Shown: one piece after another, positions 1 to 8,609 of the stretch
Position numbering within the stretch: the first letter of the stretch is position 1
Layout: the number at the start of each line of letters is the position of its first letter
NCBI GenBank assembly: GCA_937919655.1
Contig: CALFPJ010000048.1
Location: forward strand, 1 to 64,000
Source of the DNA: an uncultured Gemmatimonadales bacterium
GTDB lineage: Bacteria; Gemmatimonadota; Gemmatimonadetes; Longimicrobiales; Gaopeijiaceae
Direction: 5' to 3'
Length of the DNA stretch: 64,000 nucleotides
The notes under the pieces: model-generated
What the model was told of the DNA's origin: nothing
What the model saw: the letters and a program-made list of their open reading frames with translations, nothing else
The model's database searches: none
Made by a program: the position numbers and the translations under genes

Positions 1-40
1 TGACGGAAACCGTGACGTTTGAACCGGGAGCTGTTCGACG

Positions 41-1078
41 ATGAAGCCCTCTCTTGCACTTTCGGCCCTCCTCATCTTGTCAGTCGGCTGCACGGGCTCT
101 GACGCACCCAGCACCGGAGATTCCACGGCCGGTCCAGCGTTCACCTTCGAGGTCCCAGACTACGCCTCGGACACGTGGTACAAGGGGAACACGCATGCGC
201 ATACGACGGAGAGCGACGGCGACTCGCCACCGGAGTACGTCGCGCGCTGGTACAAGGACCACGGTTACGACTTCCTGGTCCTGACAGATCACAACGTCTT
301 CACCGACCCAGCGACCCTGAGCCACTTGGTCGATTCGACCTTCCTGCTCATCCCCGGGGAAGAGGTCACGTCGAGCTTCGAGGATGCATCGGTGCACGTG
401 AACGGACTGAATCTGCCCGGGCTCGTTGAAGCGCGAGAGGCTGAGACGCTGCTCGCCACGATCCAAGCCAACGTCGACGCGATTCGAGAGGTCGAGGGTG
501 TGCCACACATCAACCACCCGAATTTCCGTTGGTCTTTCGGGGTGAATGAGTTGGCTCAACTCGAGAACGACAAACTGCTCGAGATCTGGAACGGCCATCC
601 GACCGTCCACAACGAAGGCGGCAGCGGGGCGCCGGGGCTCGAAGAGATCTGGGATATTCTGCTCACCGGCGGCAAACGCATTTACGGGATCGCTGTAGAC
701 GATGCGCATCACTTCCAGGGTGAGTTCTCCCAGGACCGTGCGAACCCAGGCCGCGGCTGGGTCGCCATCCGAGCAGGGTCCCTCGAGCCGTCAGCGCTCA
801 TGACTGCACTTGAAGCGGGTCACTTCTACGCCAGCACCGGAGTGGCACTCGAGGACATTGCGGTTACGGCGACCCGGCTCGAGATCCACATCGGGCAGGA
901 TCGCGACTTCAAGTACCGGACGTCGTTCATCGGGTCGAGTGGGCGCGTGTTGCATGAAACCCAGGACAATCCGGCCGTCTTCGAACTCAGAGCGGACGAA
1001 GGCTATGTACGCGCGAAGGTGGTAGACTCAGGCGGCCGGGTCGCTTGGACCCAGCCCGTCTTCGTCACCGTCAGGTAG
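41..1078 (+). CDS. PHP-domain (CehA/McbA-like) metallohydrolase lipoprotein
   Basis: A 345-residue exported protein. The N-terminus is a lipoprotein signal ending in a lipobox (SVGC, Cys17), so it should sit on a membrane facing the periplasm. A PHP-type metal site follows: NTHAHTTESDGD puts His52 and His54 at the first strand end, LTDHN gives Asp83-His84, and later EEV, HPNF and VDDAHH segments supply the remaining acidic and His ligands expected of the PHP fold. PHP enzymes hydrolyse phosphoesters or related bonds with bound metal ions; the substrate cannot be told from the sequence. The ATG at 41 gives a complete signal peptide. It is followed 12 bp later by a membrane protein gene on the same strand. 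Fold is seen; substrate unknown. Confidence 0.8.
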   Translation: MKPSLALSALLILSVGCTGSDAPSTGDSTAGPAFTFEVPDYASDTWYKGNTHAHTTESDGDSPPEYVARWYKDHGYDFLVLTDHNVFTDPATLSHLVDSTFLLIPGEEVTSSFEDASVHVNGLNLPGLVEAREAETLLATIQANVDAIREVEGVPHINHPNFRWSFGVNELAQLENDKLLEIWNGHPTVHNEGGSGAPGLEEIWDILLTGGKRIYGIAVDDAHHFQGEFSQDRANPGRGWVAIRAGSLEPSALMTALEAGHFYASTGVALEDIAVTATRLEIHIGQDRDFKYRTSFIGSSGRVLHETQDNPAVFELRADEGYVRAKVVDSGGRVAWTQPVFVTVR

Positions 1079-1090
1079 GGATCTCCCTCC

Positions 1091-1762
1091 ATGATTCGTT
1101 GGGTCGTCACCGCTGCCTTCCTGGGCCTCGCCGCCGGCATCATTTGGCTGGCCTTCTTCGTCGGTGCGGAGACACCTCGCGGAAATCTGCTCATCAACCT
1201 CGGCACGGAGATTGTCGGTATCGTGATCACGGTAGCCGTGGTCGAGTGGTTCTTCGAAAAACGGCGACACAATACGCGAGGTCGGCAGCTCGCCTGGGAA
1301 GCACTGCACGCCCTCGAGCACGCGGTTTGGGTCTGGCAGGGTGGCCCCCGGGAGATGGACACCGATGAAGTGCGCGGAGTCCTGAACGCCGCAAGCGCCG
1401 ACGACCCGCTCCCCGACTTCACTGAGGGCCTGTTCATGAACATCGGCACGCGTAGCCGCCGACTCCTGAACAATGATCCGGAAGCCGTTGCCGCGGTGCC
1501 CGGCTTCATGAACGGACTGGAGCATCTCGCTCGATTGAGTTCGATGCGCGACGGCAAAACGACGATGCCTTCGCTGAAGCTCGCCGACATCCTGGATGAG
1601 GCCACGGCGGAACTCGCCGAGTCGCTAGGCAAGCCCACGGAGCGGCACCTCGCGAGCCTCATTCGATTTCGCGATCCGTCAACGGAGAGTCAGGAACGCA
1701 GGCACTTCGGAGGGCACGGCCACGTTTCGAGGCCCAGTGGACAAGCCGAGGCGATGGAGTGA
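1091..1762 (+). CDS. Two-helix inner-membrane protein of unknown function
   Basis: A 223-residue protein I do not recognise. Two hydrophobic helices lie at about residues 4-22 and 35-54, the second followed by a basic stretch (FFEKRRHNTRGRQ), so the remaining ~165 residues are probably cytoplasmic by the positive-inside rule. The soluble part is helical and rich in Leu, Ala and Glu, with no catalytic motif that I can name. The gene starts 12 bp after the PHP hydrolase, and its stop overlaps the GTG start of the MBL-fold gene by 4 bp (GTGA), so the three are probably co-transcribed and the last two translationally coupled. Confidence 0.65.
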   Translation: MIRWVVTAAFLGLAAGIIWLAFFVGAETPRGNLLINLGTEIVGIVITVAVVEWFFEKRRHNTRGRQLAWEALHALEHAVWVWQGGPREMDTDEVRGVLNAASADDPLPDFTEGLFMNIGTRSRRLLNNDPEAVAAVPGFMNGLEHLARLSSMRDGKTTMPSLKLADILDEATAELAESLGKPTERHLASLIRFRDPSTESQERRHFGGHGHVSRPSGQAEAME

Positions 1763-2634
1763 GACGCAGCACCGGGCAGCACGGCACCCAGAGGGGCCGG
1801 ACCGGATGGGCGCTTGCAGCCATGTTGTGCGCTGCGTGGCTCCCCGGCTGCACTGAGACCGAGCCCGAAGTACAACCCGAACCATCGGGGATCCAAAAAG
1901 CGACGGCGCCCGAGCCCGGCATCGAAATCGACTACATCGCTCACGCTTCGTTCTTGATGCGCGCTCCGGACGGCACCGAGTTGCTCATTGACCCGTACGC
2001 GAATCGGGTGTGGCTGGGGTACGATTGGCCCCAAGGGATCGAGCCCGACGCGATTTTGATCACCCACCCGCACTACGATCACGATGCCGGGCGTTACCGC
2101 GAGATGCCCTTCCCGTGGTCCGATGACGTGCCGGTGATGGACGCGCCCGAGACACATATCTTCGGGGACTTCACGGTGACCGGCGTGCGAGGCAAACACG
2201 CCGATCCCTACGGAAAAGAGTTCGGGCAACTCAATACGATGATGGTGATTGAGACAGCTGGGCTGCGCATCGCGCACCTCGGCGACAACGGCCCGCTGAC
2301 CGCGGAGATGATCGCCGGCCTCGGCAGAGTCGATGTGCTCATGATGCCAGGCGACGCCGTGTATCATATCCTGTCAGCAGAGACTACTATGGACATCATC
2401 GCCGCGCTTCAGCCCCGGGTCGTGATCCCGATGCATTACCGGCTCGGGGACCTGGAGCTGACTGACGATGCTCCAAGCGACCTGGGCGACATCGATCCGT
2501 GGCTTGAAGGACGGAGTGTCGTCGAGCGGCTGGGCAGTAACACGATCACACTGACGGCGGGGACACTCCCGGCTGAACAGACTTTTCTCGTCTTCGAGCA
2601 CGCGCCTGACGTGACGAAGCCGTCAGGGTCCTAA
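1759..2634 (+). CDS. MBL-fold metal-dependent hydrolase, lipoprotein
   Basis: A 291-residue metallo-beta-lactamase-fold protein of the UlaG/UPF0173-like group. It begins with a GTG that overlaps the previous stop codon (GTGA). The leader ends in a lipobox (LPGC, Cys31), so the enzyme is lipid-anchored. THPHYDHD (His103, His105, Asp107, His108) is the HxHxDH metal motif; HLGDNG and PMHYRLGD near the C-terminal half carry the further Asp and His ligands. UlaG relatives hydrolyse lactones or phosphodiesters and are usually cytoplasmic, so an anchored version is somewhat unusual. Substrate unknown. It ends 22 bp before the M28 peptidase gene. Confidence 0.8.
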   Translation: MRRSTGQHGTQRGRTGWALAAMLCAAWLPGCTETEPEVQPEPSGIQKATAPEPGIEIDYIAHASFLMRAPDGTELLIDPYANRVWLGYDWPQGIEPDAILITHPHYDHDAGRYREMPFPWSDDVPVMDAPETHIFGDFTVTGVRGKHADPYGKEFGQLNTMMVIETAGLRIAHLGDNGPLTAEMIAGLGRVDVLMMPGDAVYHILSAETTMDIIAALQPRVVIPMHYRLGDLELTDDAPSDLGDIDPWLEGRSVVERLGSNTITLTAGTLPAEQTFLVFEHAPDVTKPSGS

Positions 2635-2656
2635 CCAAAGAACCACTGGGAAGTCC

Positions 2657-4468
2657 ATGAGGTCGTTCGCCGGCATTGTCACCTCTGTCACCTTACCGCT
2701 CCTTATGGTGGCGCTTCTCGTCGCGCGCCCCGTGCACGCGCAGGAGTCGCCTCTCAGTGCCGCCGTGAGGTCGTCGATATCCCCCGAGCGACTCGACGCG
2801 CACGCCAAAGTCATCACGAGCTACGAGCGGCCGTCGGGCAGCACTGGAGAGAACGCCGCCATCGACTACGTGGTCGAAGCCCTGCGCGCGGCCGGCGTCC
2901 CTGTAGAAGTCCACGAGTTCATGGGGTATACGAGTAACCCCGTGTCGGCGTCCGTCACCGTGCCGGGATCCGATTGGAATCCCGATGCGATCACGCTCGC
3001 CTTCTCTGGCGCGACGGACGGCGTCGAGGGCCCGGTCTTAGACATGGGCACACTGAACGACCTGCCCGAGCTTGAGATCGGCACGGGGGAGCTCCTCCTC
3101 CTGCGAGACGCATCGACCTTCTCCAACGTGCGCGGCAAGGTCGTGATCGTCACGGGGCAGCCGCGTAACATCCCCACCCTCGCGCTTCAGGAGTTGGGCG
3201 CCGTCGCCGCGATCTTCATCAACCCGGAGGAACGGCTCAACGACCTGATCGTCACGTCGACGTGGGGCACACCGTCCCTGATGAGTGAGCATCGACTCCC
3301 CACCCTGCCCGTCGCCCAGATCAAGAAGAGCGACGGGGATCGGCTGCGTGCGATGATGGAGAGCGGCCCAGTGACCGTGCGGGTCAGCACCGAGGTCGAT
3401 ACCGGGTGGAAGCCGTTACGGCTCCCTGTGGCCCGTGTGATGCCGACCGACGCCGACGACTCCACGCCTTACGTGTTGCTCGGTGGTCACATCGATGGCT
3501 GGTACCACGGGGGGACGGACGAGGGCGCGTCGAACGCCGCGATGGTGGAGATGACGATTCAGTTCCACAAGCGGCGCGATCAGATGCGTCGCGGATTGGT
3601 CGTGGCTTGGTGGCCCGGCCACTCAAACGGGCGCTACGCGGGATCGACCTGGTTCTCTGACACCTTCTATGACGAGCTACGCACACGCGGGCTCGTGTAC
3701 ATGAACATCGACGGTGTCGGGCAGATCGACTCGGATCGGTTCGGCGCATCGGTGTCGCCTGCATTGTCTGCGCTCGCCGTAGAGACAGTTCAGCGCCTAG
3801 GCGGGCAGGAGATCAGGCCGGGGCGGCCCGGGCGCAACTCGGATCAGGCCTTCAACGGTGTCGGGCTGCCCCTGTTGCAGTTCAATCACTCTCGGCCGAA
3901 TGCGATGGGTGGCTACTGGTGGTGGCACACTCCGGACGACACCTATGACAAGATCGACTTCGACATTTTGAAGGCGGACACGGAGCTGTATGTGTCGGCG
4001 ATCTCGGAGTTTGTCGCGGGGCCCACACTCCCGATCAGCATCGAGGACGAGCTTAGCGCGTTGATGGACGCGCTCGCGCAGCGCGAGGAAGCGTCGGGTG
4101 GCGCCCTCGATTTGTCGGAGGCGCTGGGCCGGGCGAGTGACCTCGCTGGCATGTTGGCTGGCCGAGAGATTCGGACAGGAGAACGGGCGGCCCGTGCTCA
4201 AGAGCACGAAGCACTCCTGAACATCCTGCGACCCATCCACCGGATCATGTTCGTGCCCGGAAGCGACCATCACCCAGACCCGGGAATCTACGGCCGTCCC
4301 CTGCCAGGCCTGGAAGCCGCCGCGGTCTTGGCACAGTCCGAGCCCGACTCCGACCGGTACCGCTTCGCCATGGCGCAGTTACTCCGCGAGCGGAACCGGA
4401 TTCTCGAAGCGCTAGACGAAGCCACCCATGCGGCGATCGATATGTTCCAAGGGAGACCGAGGTCATGA
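2657..4468 (+). CDS. Exported M28-family peptidase with atypical active site
   Basis: A 603-residue protein with a signal peptide (cleavage near VHAQ, about residue 28), a PA-like insert (about 110-230) and an M28 zinc-peptidase domain. GGHIDGWYHGGTDEGASN supplies His278 and the bridging Asp288; NIDGVG gives Asp352; WWWHTPDDT gives His424. The Glu-Glu pair expected after WW (WDAEE in classical members) is absent: the aligned segment reads WWPGHSNGRYAGS (residues 318-330). The catalytic base and one zinc ligand are therefore replaced, which suggests a divergent subfamily or a non-catalytic role. The stop overlaps the start of the quinoprotein gene (ATGA). Family is clear; activity uncertain. 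Confidence 0.82.
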   Translation: MRSFAGIVTSVTLPLLMVALLVARPVHAQESPLSAAVRSSISPERLDAHAKVITSYERPSGSTGENAAIDYVVEALRAAGVPVEVHEFMGYTSNPVSASVTVPGSDWNPDAITLAFSGATDGVEGPVLDMGTLNDLPELEIGTGELLLLRDASTFSNVRGKVVIVTGQPRNIPTLALQELGAVAAIFINPEERLNDLIVTSTWGTPSLMSEHRLPTLPVAQIKKSDGDRLRAMMESGPVTVRVSTEVDTGWKPLRLPVARVMPTDADDSTPYVLLGGHIDGWYHGGTDEGASNAAMVEMTIQFHKRRDQMRRGLVVAWWPGHSNGRYAGSTWFSDTFYDELRTRGLVYMNIDGVGQIDSDRFGASVSPALSALAVETVQRLGGQEIRPGRPGRNSDQAFNGVGLPLLQFNHSRPNAMGGYWWWHTPDDTYDKIDFDILKADTELYVSAISEFVAGPTLPISIEDELSALMDALAQREEASGGALDLSEALGRASDLAGMLAGREIRTGERAARAQEHEALLNILRPIHRIMFVPGSDHHPDPGIYGRPLPGLEAAAVLAQSEPDSDRYRFAMAQLLRERNRILEALDEATHAAIDMFQGRPRS

Positions 4469-6405
4469 GACACATCACAACTGTATCGCTCGCCGCATTG
4501 CTTCTCACCGTGGTCGGCTGCGGGTCACCCGACGGGGCAGGTCCAGGCGGCAGTGCGGCGATCGCCGATGCTGACTGGCCCGCATACGGTCGAGACCAGG
4601 GCGGCACGAAGTTCTCGCCGCTTACCCTGATCGATCGCAACAACGTGACGCAGCTCGACGTCGCTTGGACGTGGGATACCGACGAAAAGGTGATCGCAGG
4701 ACCCTCTGCACCCATCCGGGGCCAGACCGTCCGGCCCGGAAGTTTCGAGGTCACACCCATCGTGGTCGCAGATACCATGTATCTGGTGACGCCCTACAAT
4801 CGTGTCGTGGCGCTGAACGGCTCCACCGGAGCCGTGATCTGGGAGTACGATCCGCGAACGACCATGTTCGGGCAGCCCCCAAACGGCACGGGCTTCGTCC
4901 ACCGTGGGATCGCAATGTGGTCGGGACCCGAGGGGCGGAGGATCCTCCTGAACTCACGCTGGCGGCTGATCGCGATCGATGCGGCCACCGGTGAGGAGAT
5001 TGAGTCGTTCGGATATCGGGGTGAGATCGATCTCACCGCAGATCTCATGTGGCCGACCAACCCGCTACACTACACCCAGACGTCGCCGCCCGTCGTGTTC
5101 GAGGACCTGGTCATCGTCGGCAACGGTGTGGGGGATGCCATCGTCTACCCCAACGACCCTCCGGGTCACCTGCAGGCGTTCGACGTCCGTACAGGCGAGC
5201 GTGTGTGGAATCTCAATCTGATTCCACAGGAAGGCGAGCCGGGCAACGAGACCTGGGAGGGTGACTCAGAGACGGTGACCGGTCACACCAACGTGTGGGC
5301 ACCCATGGCGCTCGACGACGAACGCGGCATCGTGTATCTCGGCGTTGGCACGCCCAGTAACGATTACTACGGCGGTGATCGGTTGGGGGACAATTTGTAC
5401 GCCGAGTCGTTGCTCGCAGTGAATGCACGCACGGGTGAATTGTTGTGGCACTTCCAGACCGTTCACCACGGGTTGTGGGACTACGACCTGCCATCCCCGC
5501 CGGTCCTCTACACGGCAGAGGTGGAGGGGCGCACCGTAGACGCCGTGGCCATAGTCGGGAAAACGGGCTTCATCTACGTGTTCGACCGGGTGACCGGTGT
5601 GCCCGTCTGGCCCATCGAGGAGCGCGCGGTGCCAGGCAGCGACGTGCCGGGCGAGGTAACCGCCGCGACACAGCCCTTCCCTACCCTGCCCGAGCCGTTC
5701 GCGAGACAGCAGTTCACGCCCGACGACCTCATCGATCTGACCCCCGAGCTGCGGCGCCGTGCGGAGGAACTCACGCGGGGCTACACGTTTGGCGGTCTCT
5801 ACACACCGCCCACCATGGGGGGCACGTTGGCCATGCCCGGGATCATTGGGGGTGGCAACTGGGGCGGATCCGCCATCGACCCGACTACGAGCATGCTCTT
5901 CGTGAAGTCCACGGAAGAAGCGAGCCTGCTCAAGATCGCGGCGAACGACCCGATGATCACCGCCGGCGCGTTCGGCATCGACCGGGCGTCCTCGCGGACG
6001 CTGCGCATCGATGGAATTCCCATTACGAACCCGCCCTGGGGGACGCTGACCGCGCTCGACATGACGACCGGGAAGATTTCGTGGCAGGTGCCTGTGGGGG
6101 ATCAGCCACAGCTTCGTGACAACCCGCTGCTGCGGGGCGTCGACCTACCCGACAGGCTAGGTGTTGCAGGCGCGGCTGGGCCGGTGGTGACGGCTGCGGG
6201 GCTCATCTTCCTGACCGGCGGTGGCGATGTCTTGTACGGCTTCGACGCCGCGACGGGCGATGAGCTGTGGAGCGCGCAGCTGCCCGGGCGAGGATACGCG
6301 AACCCGATGACGTTTGCGTCTGGGGGCCGGCAGTACGTTGCGATCGCGACGGGGGGCGGGCGGGATGCGGCGACTCTGGTGGTTTTTGGGCTGCCTGAGG
6401 GCTAG
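4465..6405 (+). CDS. PQQ-dependent alcohol/glucose-type dehydrogenase lipoprotein
   Basis: A 646-residue quinoprotein with the eight-bladed propeller pattern: an N-terminal WPAYGRDQGGTKFSPL signature, repeated Trp-docking motifs (VAWTW, VIWEYD, ELLWHF, ISWQV, ELWSAQL) and HHGLWDYDLPSPPVL, which lines the PQQ site. The leader ends in a lipobox (VVGC, Cys19), placing it at the periplasmic face, where such enzymes oxidise sugars or alcohols and pass electrons to quinone or cytochrome c. There is no N-terminal membrane domain as in Gcd and no fused cytochrome (no CxxCH seen). The start overlaps the M28 stop by 4 bp. No PQQ biosynthesis genes are present in the window. The real substrate cannot be deduced. 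Confidence 0.88.
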   Translation: MRHITTVSLAALLLTVVGCGSPDGAGPGGSAAIADADWPAYGRDQGGTKFSPLTLIDRNNVTQLDVAWTWDTDEKVIAGPSAPIRGQTVRPGSFEVTPIVVADTMYLVTPYNRVVALNGSTGAVIWEYDPRTTMFGQPPNGTGFVHRGIAMWSGPEGRRILLNSRWRLIAIDAATGEEIESFGYRGEIDLTADLMWPTNPLHYTQTSPPVVFEDLVIVGNGVGDAIVYPNDPPGHLQAFDVRTGERVWNLNLIPQEGEPGNETWEGDSETVTGHTNVWAPMALDDERGIVYLGVGTPSNDYYGGDRLGDNLYAESLLAVNARTGELLWHFQTVHHGLWDYDLPSPPVLYTAEVEGRTVDAVAIVGKTGFIYVFDRVTGVPVWPIEERAVPGSDVPGEVTAATQPFPTLPEPFARQQFTPDDLIDLTPELRRRAEELTRGYTFGGLYTPPTMGGTLAMPGIIGGGNWGGSAIDPTTSMLFVKSTEEASLLKIAANDPMITAGAFGIDRASSRTLRIDGIPITNPPWGTLTALDMTTGKISWQVPVGDQPQLRDNPLLRGVDLPDRLGVAGAAGPVVTAAGLIFLTGGGDVLYGFDAATGDELWSAQLPGRGYANPMTFASGGRQYVAIATGGGRDAATLVVFGLPEG

Positions 6406-6534
6406 GACGCAGCCAAACAGTCCGTTCCAGGCATTCCGGCGCCCAACTCCTGGCATGAGCCTTCCTGATGACCGGGTCGATTGCCCTCAATGTCACTAAA
6501 GACCAGGAAGTGAGGGTTGTCATCCTAGTGTCAT

Positions 6535-6560
6535 TACATCATGATGTATCCATCATGATG
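6535..6560. promoter_or_regulatory. Tandem palindromes over the vapB start, likely autoregulatory operator
   Basis: TACATCATGATGTA (6535-6548) is a perfect 14-bp palindrome. Its core CATCATGATG (6537-6546) recurs at 6551-6560, 14 bp away, where it contains the ATG-ATG start of the antitoxin gene. Ribbon-helix-helix antitoxins usually bind short tandem palindromes over their own promoter or start, with toxin as co-repressor. Sequence symmetry is seen directly; binding by VapB is inferred. Confidence 0.6.
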
Positions 6561-6797
6561 AGACGTACTCAACTTTCGTTCGATCCCCGGATGCTGCGCG
6601 GGGCCCGAAGCCGCGCGAGCGAGCTCGGCGTCTCGCTGGCCGAGTACGTTCGGCGCCTCGTCGCTGAGGACCTTGGCGGTCACACCCCTAGCGCGGATCC
6701 TGGGATCGTTTTCGACCTCGGGGCGTCTCACGGCTCGGATGTCTCGGCCAGCAAGGACGCCATGCTCGGCGCGGCGTTCGCGGACGCCGAGCGTTGA
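6555..6797 (+). CDS. vapB: VapB-type ribbon-helix-helix antitoxin
   Basis: An 80-residue antitoxin of a type II toxin-antitoxin pair. The N-terminus (MMRRTQLSFDPRML, then a helical RSRASELGVSLAEYVRRLV) has the beta-strand and two helices of a ribbon-helix-helix DNA-binding fold; the C-terminal half (FDLGASHGSDVSASK) is low in structure, as expected for the part that wraps the toxin. A longer frame reaches back to 6468, but I chose ATG 6555 (or 6558) because the RHH strand begins there and the added residues look non-coding. The stop overlaps the toxin's TTG start by 4 bp (TTGA). Expression is probably set by the tandem palindromes at the start codon. Confidence 0.8.
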   Translation: MMRRTQLSFDPRMLRGARSRASELGVSLAEYVRRLVAEDLGGHTPSADPGIVFDLGASHGSDVSASKDAMLGAAFADAER

Positions 6798-7207
6798 GCC
6801 TCTTCGTCGACACGTCCGCTTGGTACGCTGCTGCGGACACAGCCGATGTGAGCAACCCACGCGCGAAAGAAATCCTCTCGGCGGGTGAGCCACTCCTCAC
6901 GACAGATCACATTCTGGTCGAGACCTGGACCCTGCTCCGCTGGCGCCTAGGCCGCCCCGCGGCCGAAGCTTTCTGGGATGGACTGCGCAGTGGCGTGGCC
7001 ACCCTAGAGCCGGTGGGCCCTGCCGACCTGCAAGCCGCCTGGACCATGGGCCGTGACTTCCCGGACCAGAACTTCTCGCTGGTCGACCGAACGAGCTTCG
7101 CCGTTATGGAGAGGCTCGGCCTGCAGCGTGCGGCTACGCTAGATGCCGACTTCGCGGTCTACCGGTATGGCGCGAAGCGCAACAAAGCGTTCGAGGTCGT
7201 GAGGTAG
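6794..7207 (+). CDS. vapC: VapC-type PIN-domain ribonuclease toxin
   Basis: A 137-residue PIN domain. The metal-binding acidic residues are visible: Asp6 in FVDTSAW, Glu43 in ILVETW, Asp98 in SLVDRTS and Asp117/Asp119 in TLDADF. VapC toxins cleave tRNA or rRNA when freed from VapB. Translation starts at TTG overlapping the vapB stop, so toxin output is coupled to and probably lower than antitoxin output. The stop codon at 7205-7207 touches the broken end of a serine hydrolase gene on the opposite strand, which suggests the vapBC module arrived by recombination that removed the 3' half of that gene. Confidence 0.87.
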   Translation: MSLFVDTSAWYAAADTADVSNPRAKEILSAGEPLLTTDHILVETWTLLRWRLGRPAAEAFWDGLRSGVATLEPVGPADLQAAWTMGRDFPDQNFSLVDRTSFAVMERLGLQRAATLDADFAVYRYGAKRNKAFEVVR

Positions 7208-7954
7208 CGAGGGGAGGTCCCAGTACGGCACGACCGCGCCCGATAGGTCATACCCCTTCACGAAATGCCGTCGCATATCAGCAGTCAGGGTGATCCCGGA
7301 GTTCTTCATGCCGAGCGGATCAAGAATCCGTGCTTTTGCTAGGCCCTCATAGTCCGTCCCACTCTTCAAGGCCAGGAGGTGCCCCATCAGACCGACTGCC
7401 AGGTTGGAATATTCGAACTCGGCTCCGACATCGCGCCGAAGGGTGTGGAAATTCAGAAAGTCATAGAGCATCTCGACGGTGTAATCCACGTAGGGATTGT
7501 TCGGATCCGCCGGGCTCATATTGCTAGGGAGCCTGGGTAGTGCCTAACGGTGCGTCGCGATGTCCAGGAAGCGAATGGCCTGGCCGGGACGGCTCGGAAT
7601 CGTCACGCCGGCGGGCACATGATCCTGGACTGGGTCTTCGATAGACAGCAGGCCGTCGGCGGCCATGTCGGCGAGAAGGATCGACGTGAAGACCTTCGAG
7701 ATGGACCCGATTTCGAAGACACTTTCGGCGTCCAGCGGCAATGCGCCGAGCCCGGCCTCTCCATAAGCCAGAATTCGTCGAGTGCCGTCCGCCTCTAGGA
7801 CGCCCACCACGATTCCGGTCGCCCTACCTTCATCGACACGCGTCCGAATCAGCTCTTGGATCTCGGAATCCGCGGGGAAGTGCTGTGCCGCCAAAGGCGC
7901 CGCCATCACAACAACCGCGAGGACAGTGATCAGCATCGACAATTTGCGCCGCAT
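7208..7954 (-). pseudogene. Class C beta-lactamase-family serine hydrolase, truncated with an in-frame stop
   Basis: Reading leftward from ATG 7954, a signal peptide (MRRKLSML to PLAAQ) leads into a serine beta-lactamase-like domain with the SxxK motif SISK and the downstream FEYSN segment bearing the Tyr motif. Two defects are seen. An in-frame TAG at 7544-7546 falls where relatives read THxSGLPRLP (the frame continues unbroken as LPRLPSNMSPADP). Homology stops after DLPSLP at 7208, next to the vapC stop codon, so the C-terminal half, with the third active-site motif, is gone. It is non-functional unless read through and complemented. A second, intact member of this family lies at 40380-41579. 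Confidence 0.82.
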
Positions 7955-8148
7955 GGAACTACCTCTGCGGTAAGAATTGGTAAGACCCTTTTGGTAAGCT
8001 ACGGACGGCGCAGCACATCCGTTCATCCTTGCAACCCTCTGCCGGCCGGCCGCGCCTCATTGGCGACGAACAAACCACCCTCTACCTTCGCATCCGTGGC
8101 GCCCGAGTTCCTTCGAGCGCGCTACGCGACACGCTCTTTGGAGGCTTC

Positions 8149-8607
8149 ATGCCGAAGTATTCGCTGCGTATCAACGGTAGTGTCCACGACGTCGACGTGG
8201 CTGCGGACACCCCGTTGCTTTGGGTTCTCAGAGACGTCCTCGGGATGACCGGCACTAAGTTCGGCTGTGGGGCCAATCAGTGCGGGGCGTGCACGGTCCA
8301 CCTAGACGGTGCTCCGGCCCGCTCGTGCACGCGGGCCATCTCCGGTGCGGCGAATCGGGAGATCACGACGATCGAAGGGCTGGGCGCGGAGGGACTCACC
8401 ACACTCCAGAACGCTTGGCTCGCCGAGGATGTGCCTCAGTGTGGTTACTGCCAATCCGGTCAGCTCATGGCGGCTTCGGCATTGCTGGCCGACAACCCCG
8501 ACCCAAGCGATGAAGACATCGACCGGGCCATGCTGCGCAACATCTGCCGCTGCGGCACCTACCAACGCATCCGCAAAGCGATCCACCGCGCCGCTCGGGA
8601 GGGCTGA
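8149..8607 (+). CDS. [2Fe-2S] subunit of a molybdenum hydroxylase (IorA-like)
   Basis: A 152-residue small subunit of the xanthine oxidase family, most like isoquinoline 1-oxidoreductase alpha subunits. The plant-type ferredoxin cluster is formed by Cys40, Cys45, Cys48 and Cys60 ([17 protein letters not shown], then SCTR); the second cluster by the CGYCQSGQ and CRCGTYQRI motifs in the C-terminal helical domain. It passes electrons from the molybdenum centre outward. ATG 8149 was chosen over an upstream in-frame ATG (8029) because GGAGG lies at 8140-8144 and the family begins at this residue. The large subunit gene starts 2 bp after the stop. Confidence 0.93.
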   Translation: MPKYSLRINGSVHDVDVAADTPLLWVLRDVLGMTGTKFGCGANQCGACTVHLDGAPARSCTRAISGAANREITTIEGLGAEGLTTLQNAWLAEDVPQCGYCQSGQLMAASALLADNPDPSDEDIDRAMLRNICRCGTYQRIRKAIHRAAREG

Positions 8608-8609
8608 CC

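Noticed and set aside
7977-7998. Two TTGGTAAG copies 14 bp apart upstream of the serine hydrolase relic
   Set aside because: Short and imperfectly placed; likely chance or the trace of a local duplication with no evidence of function.
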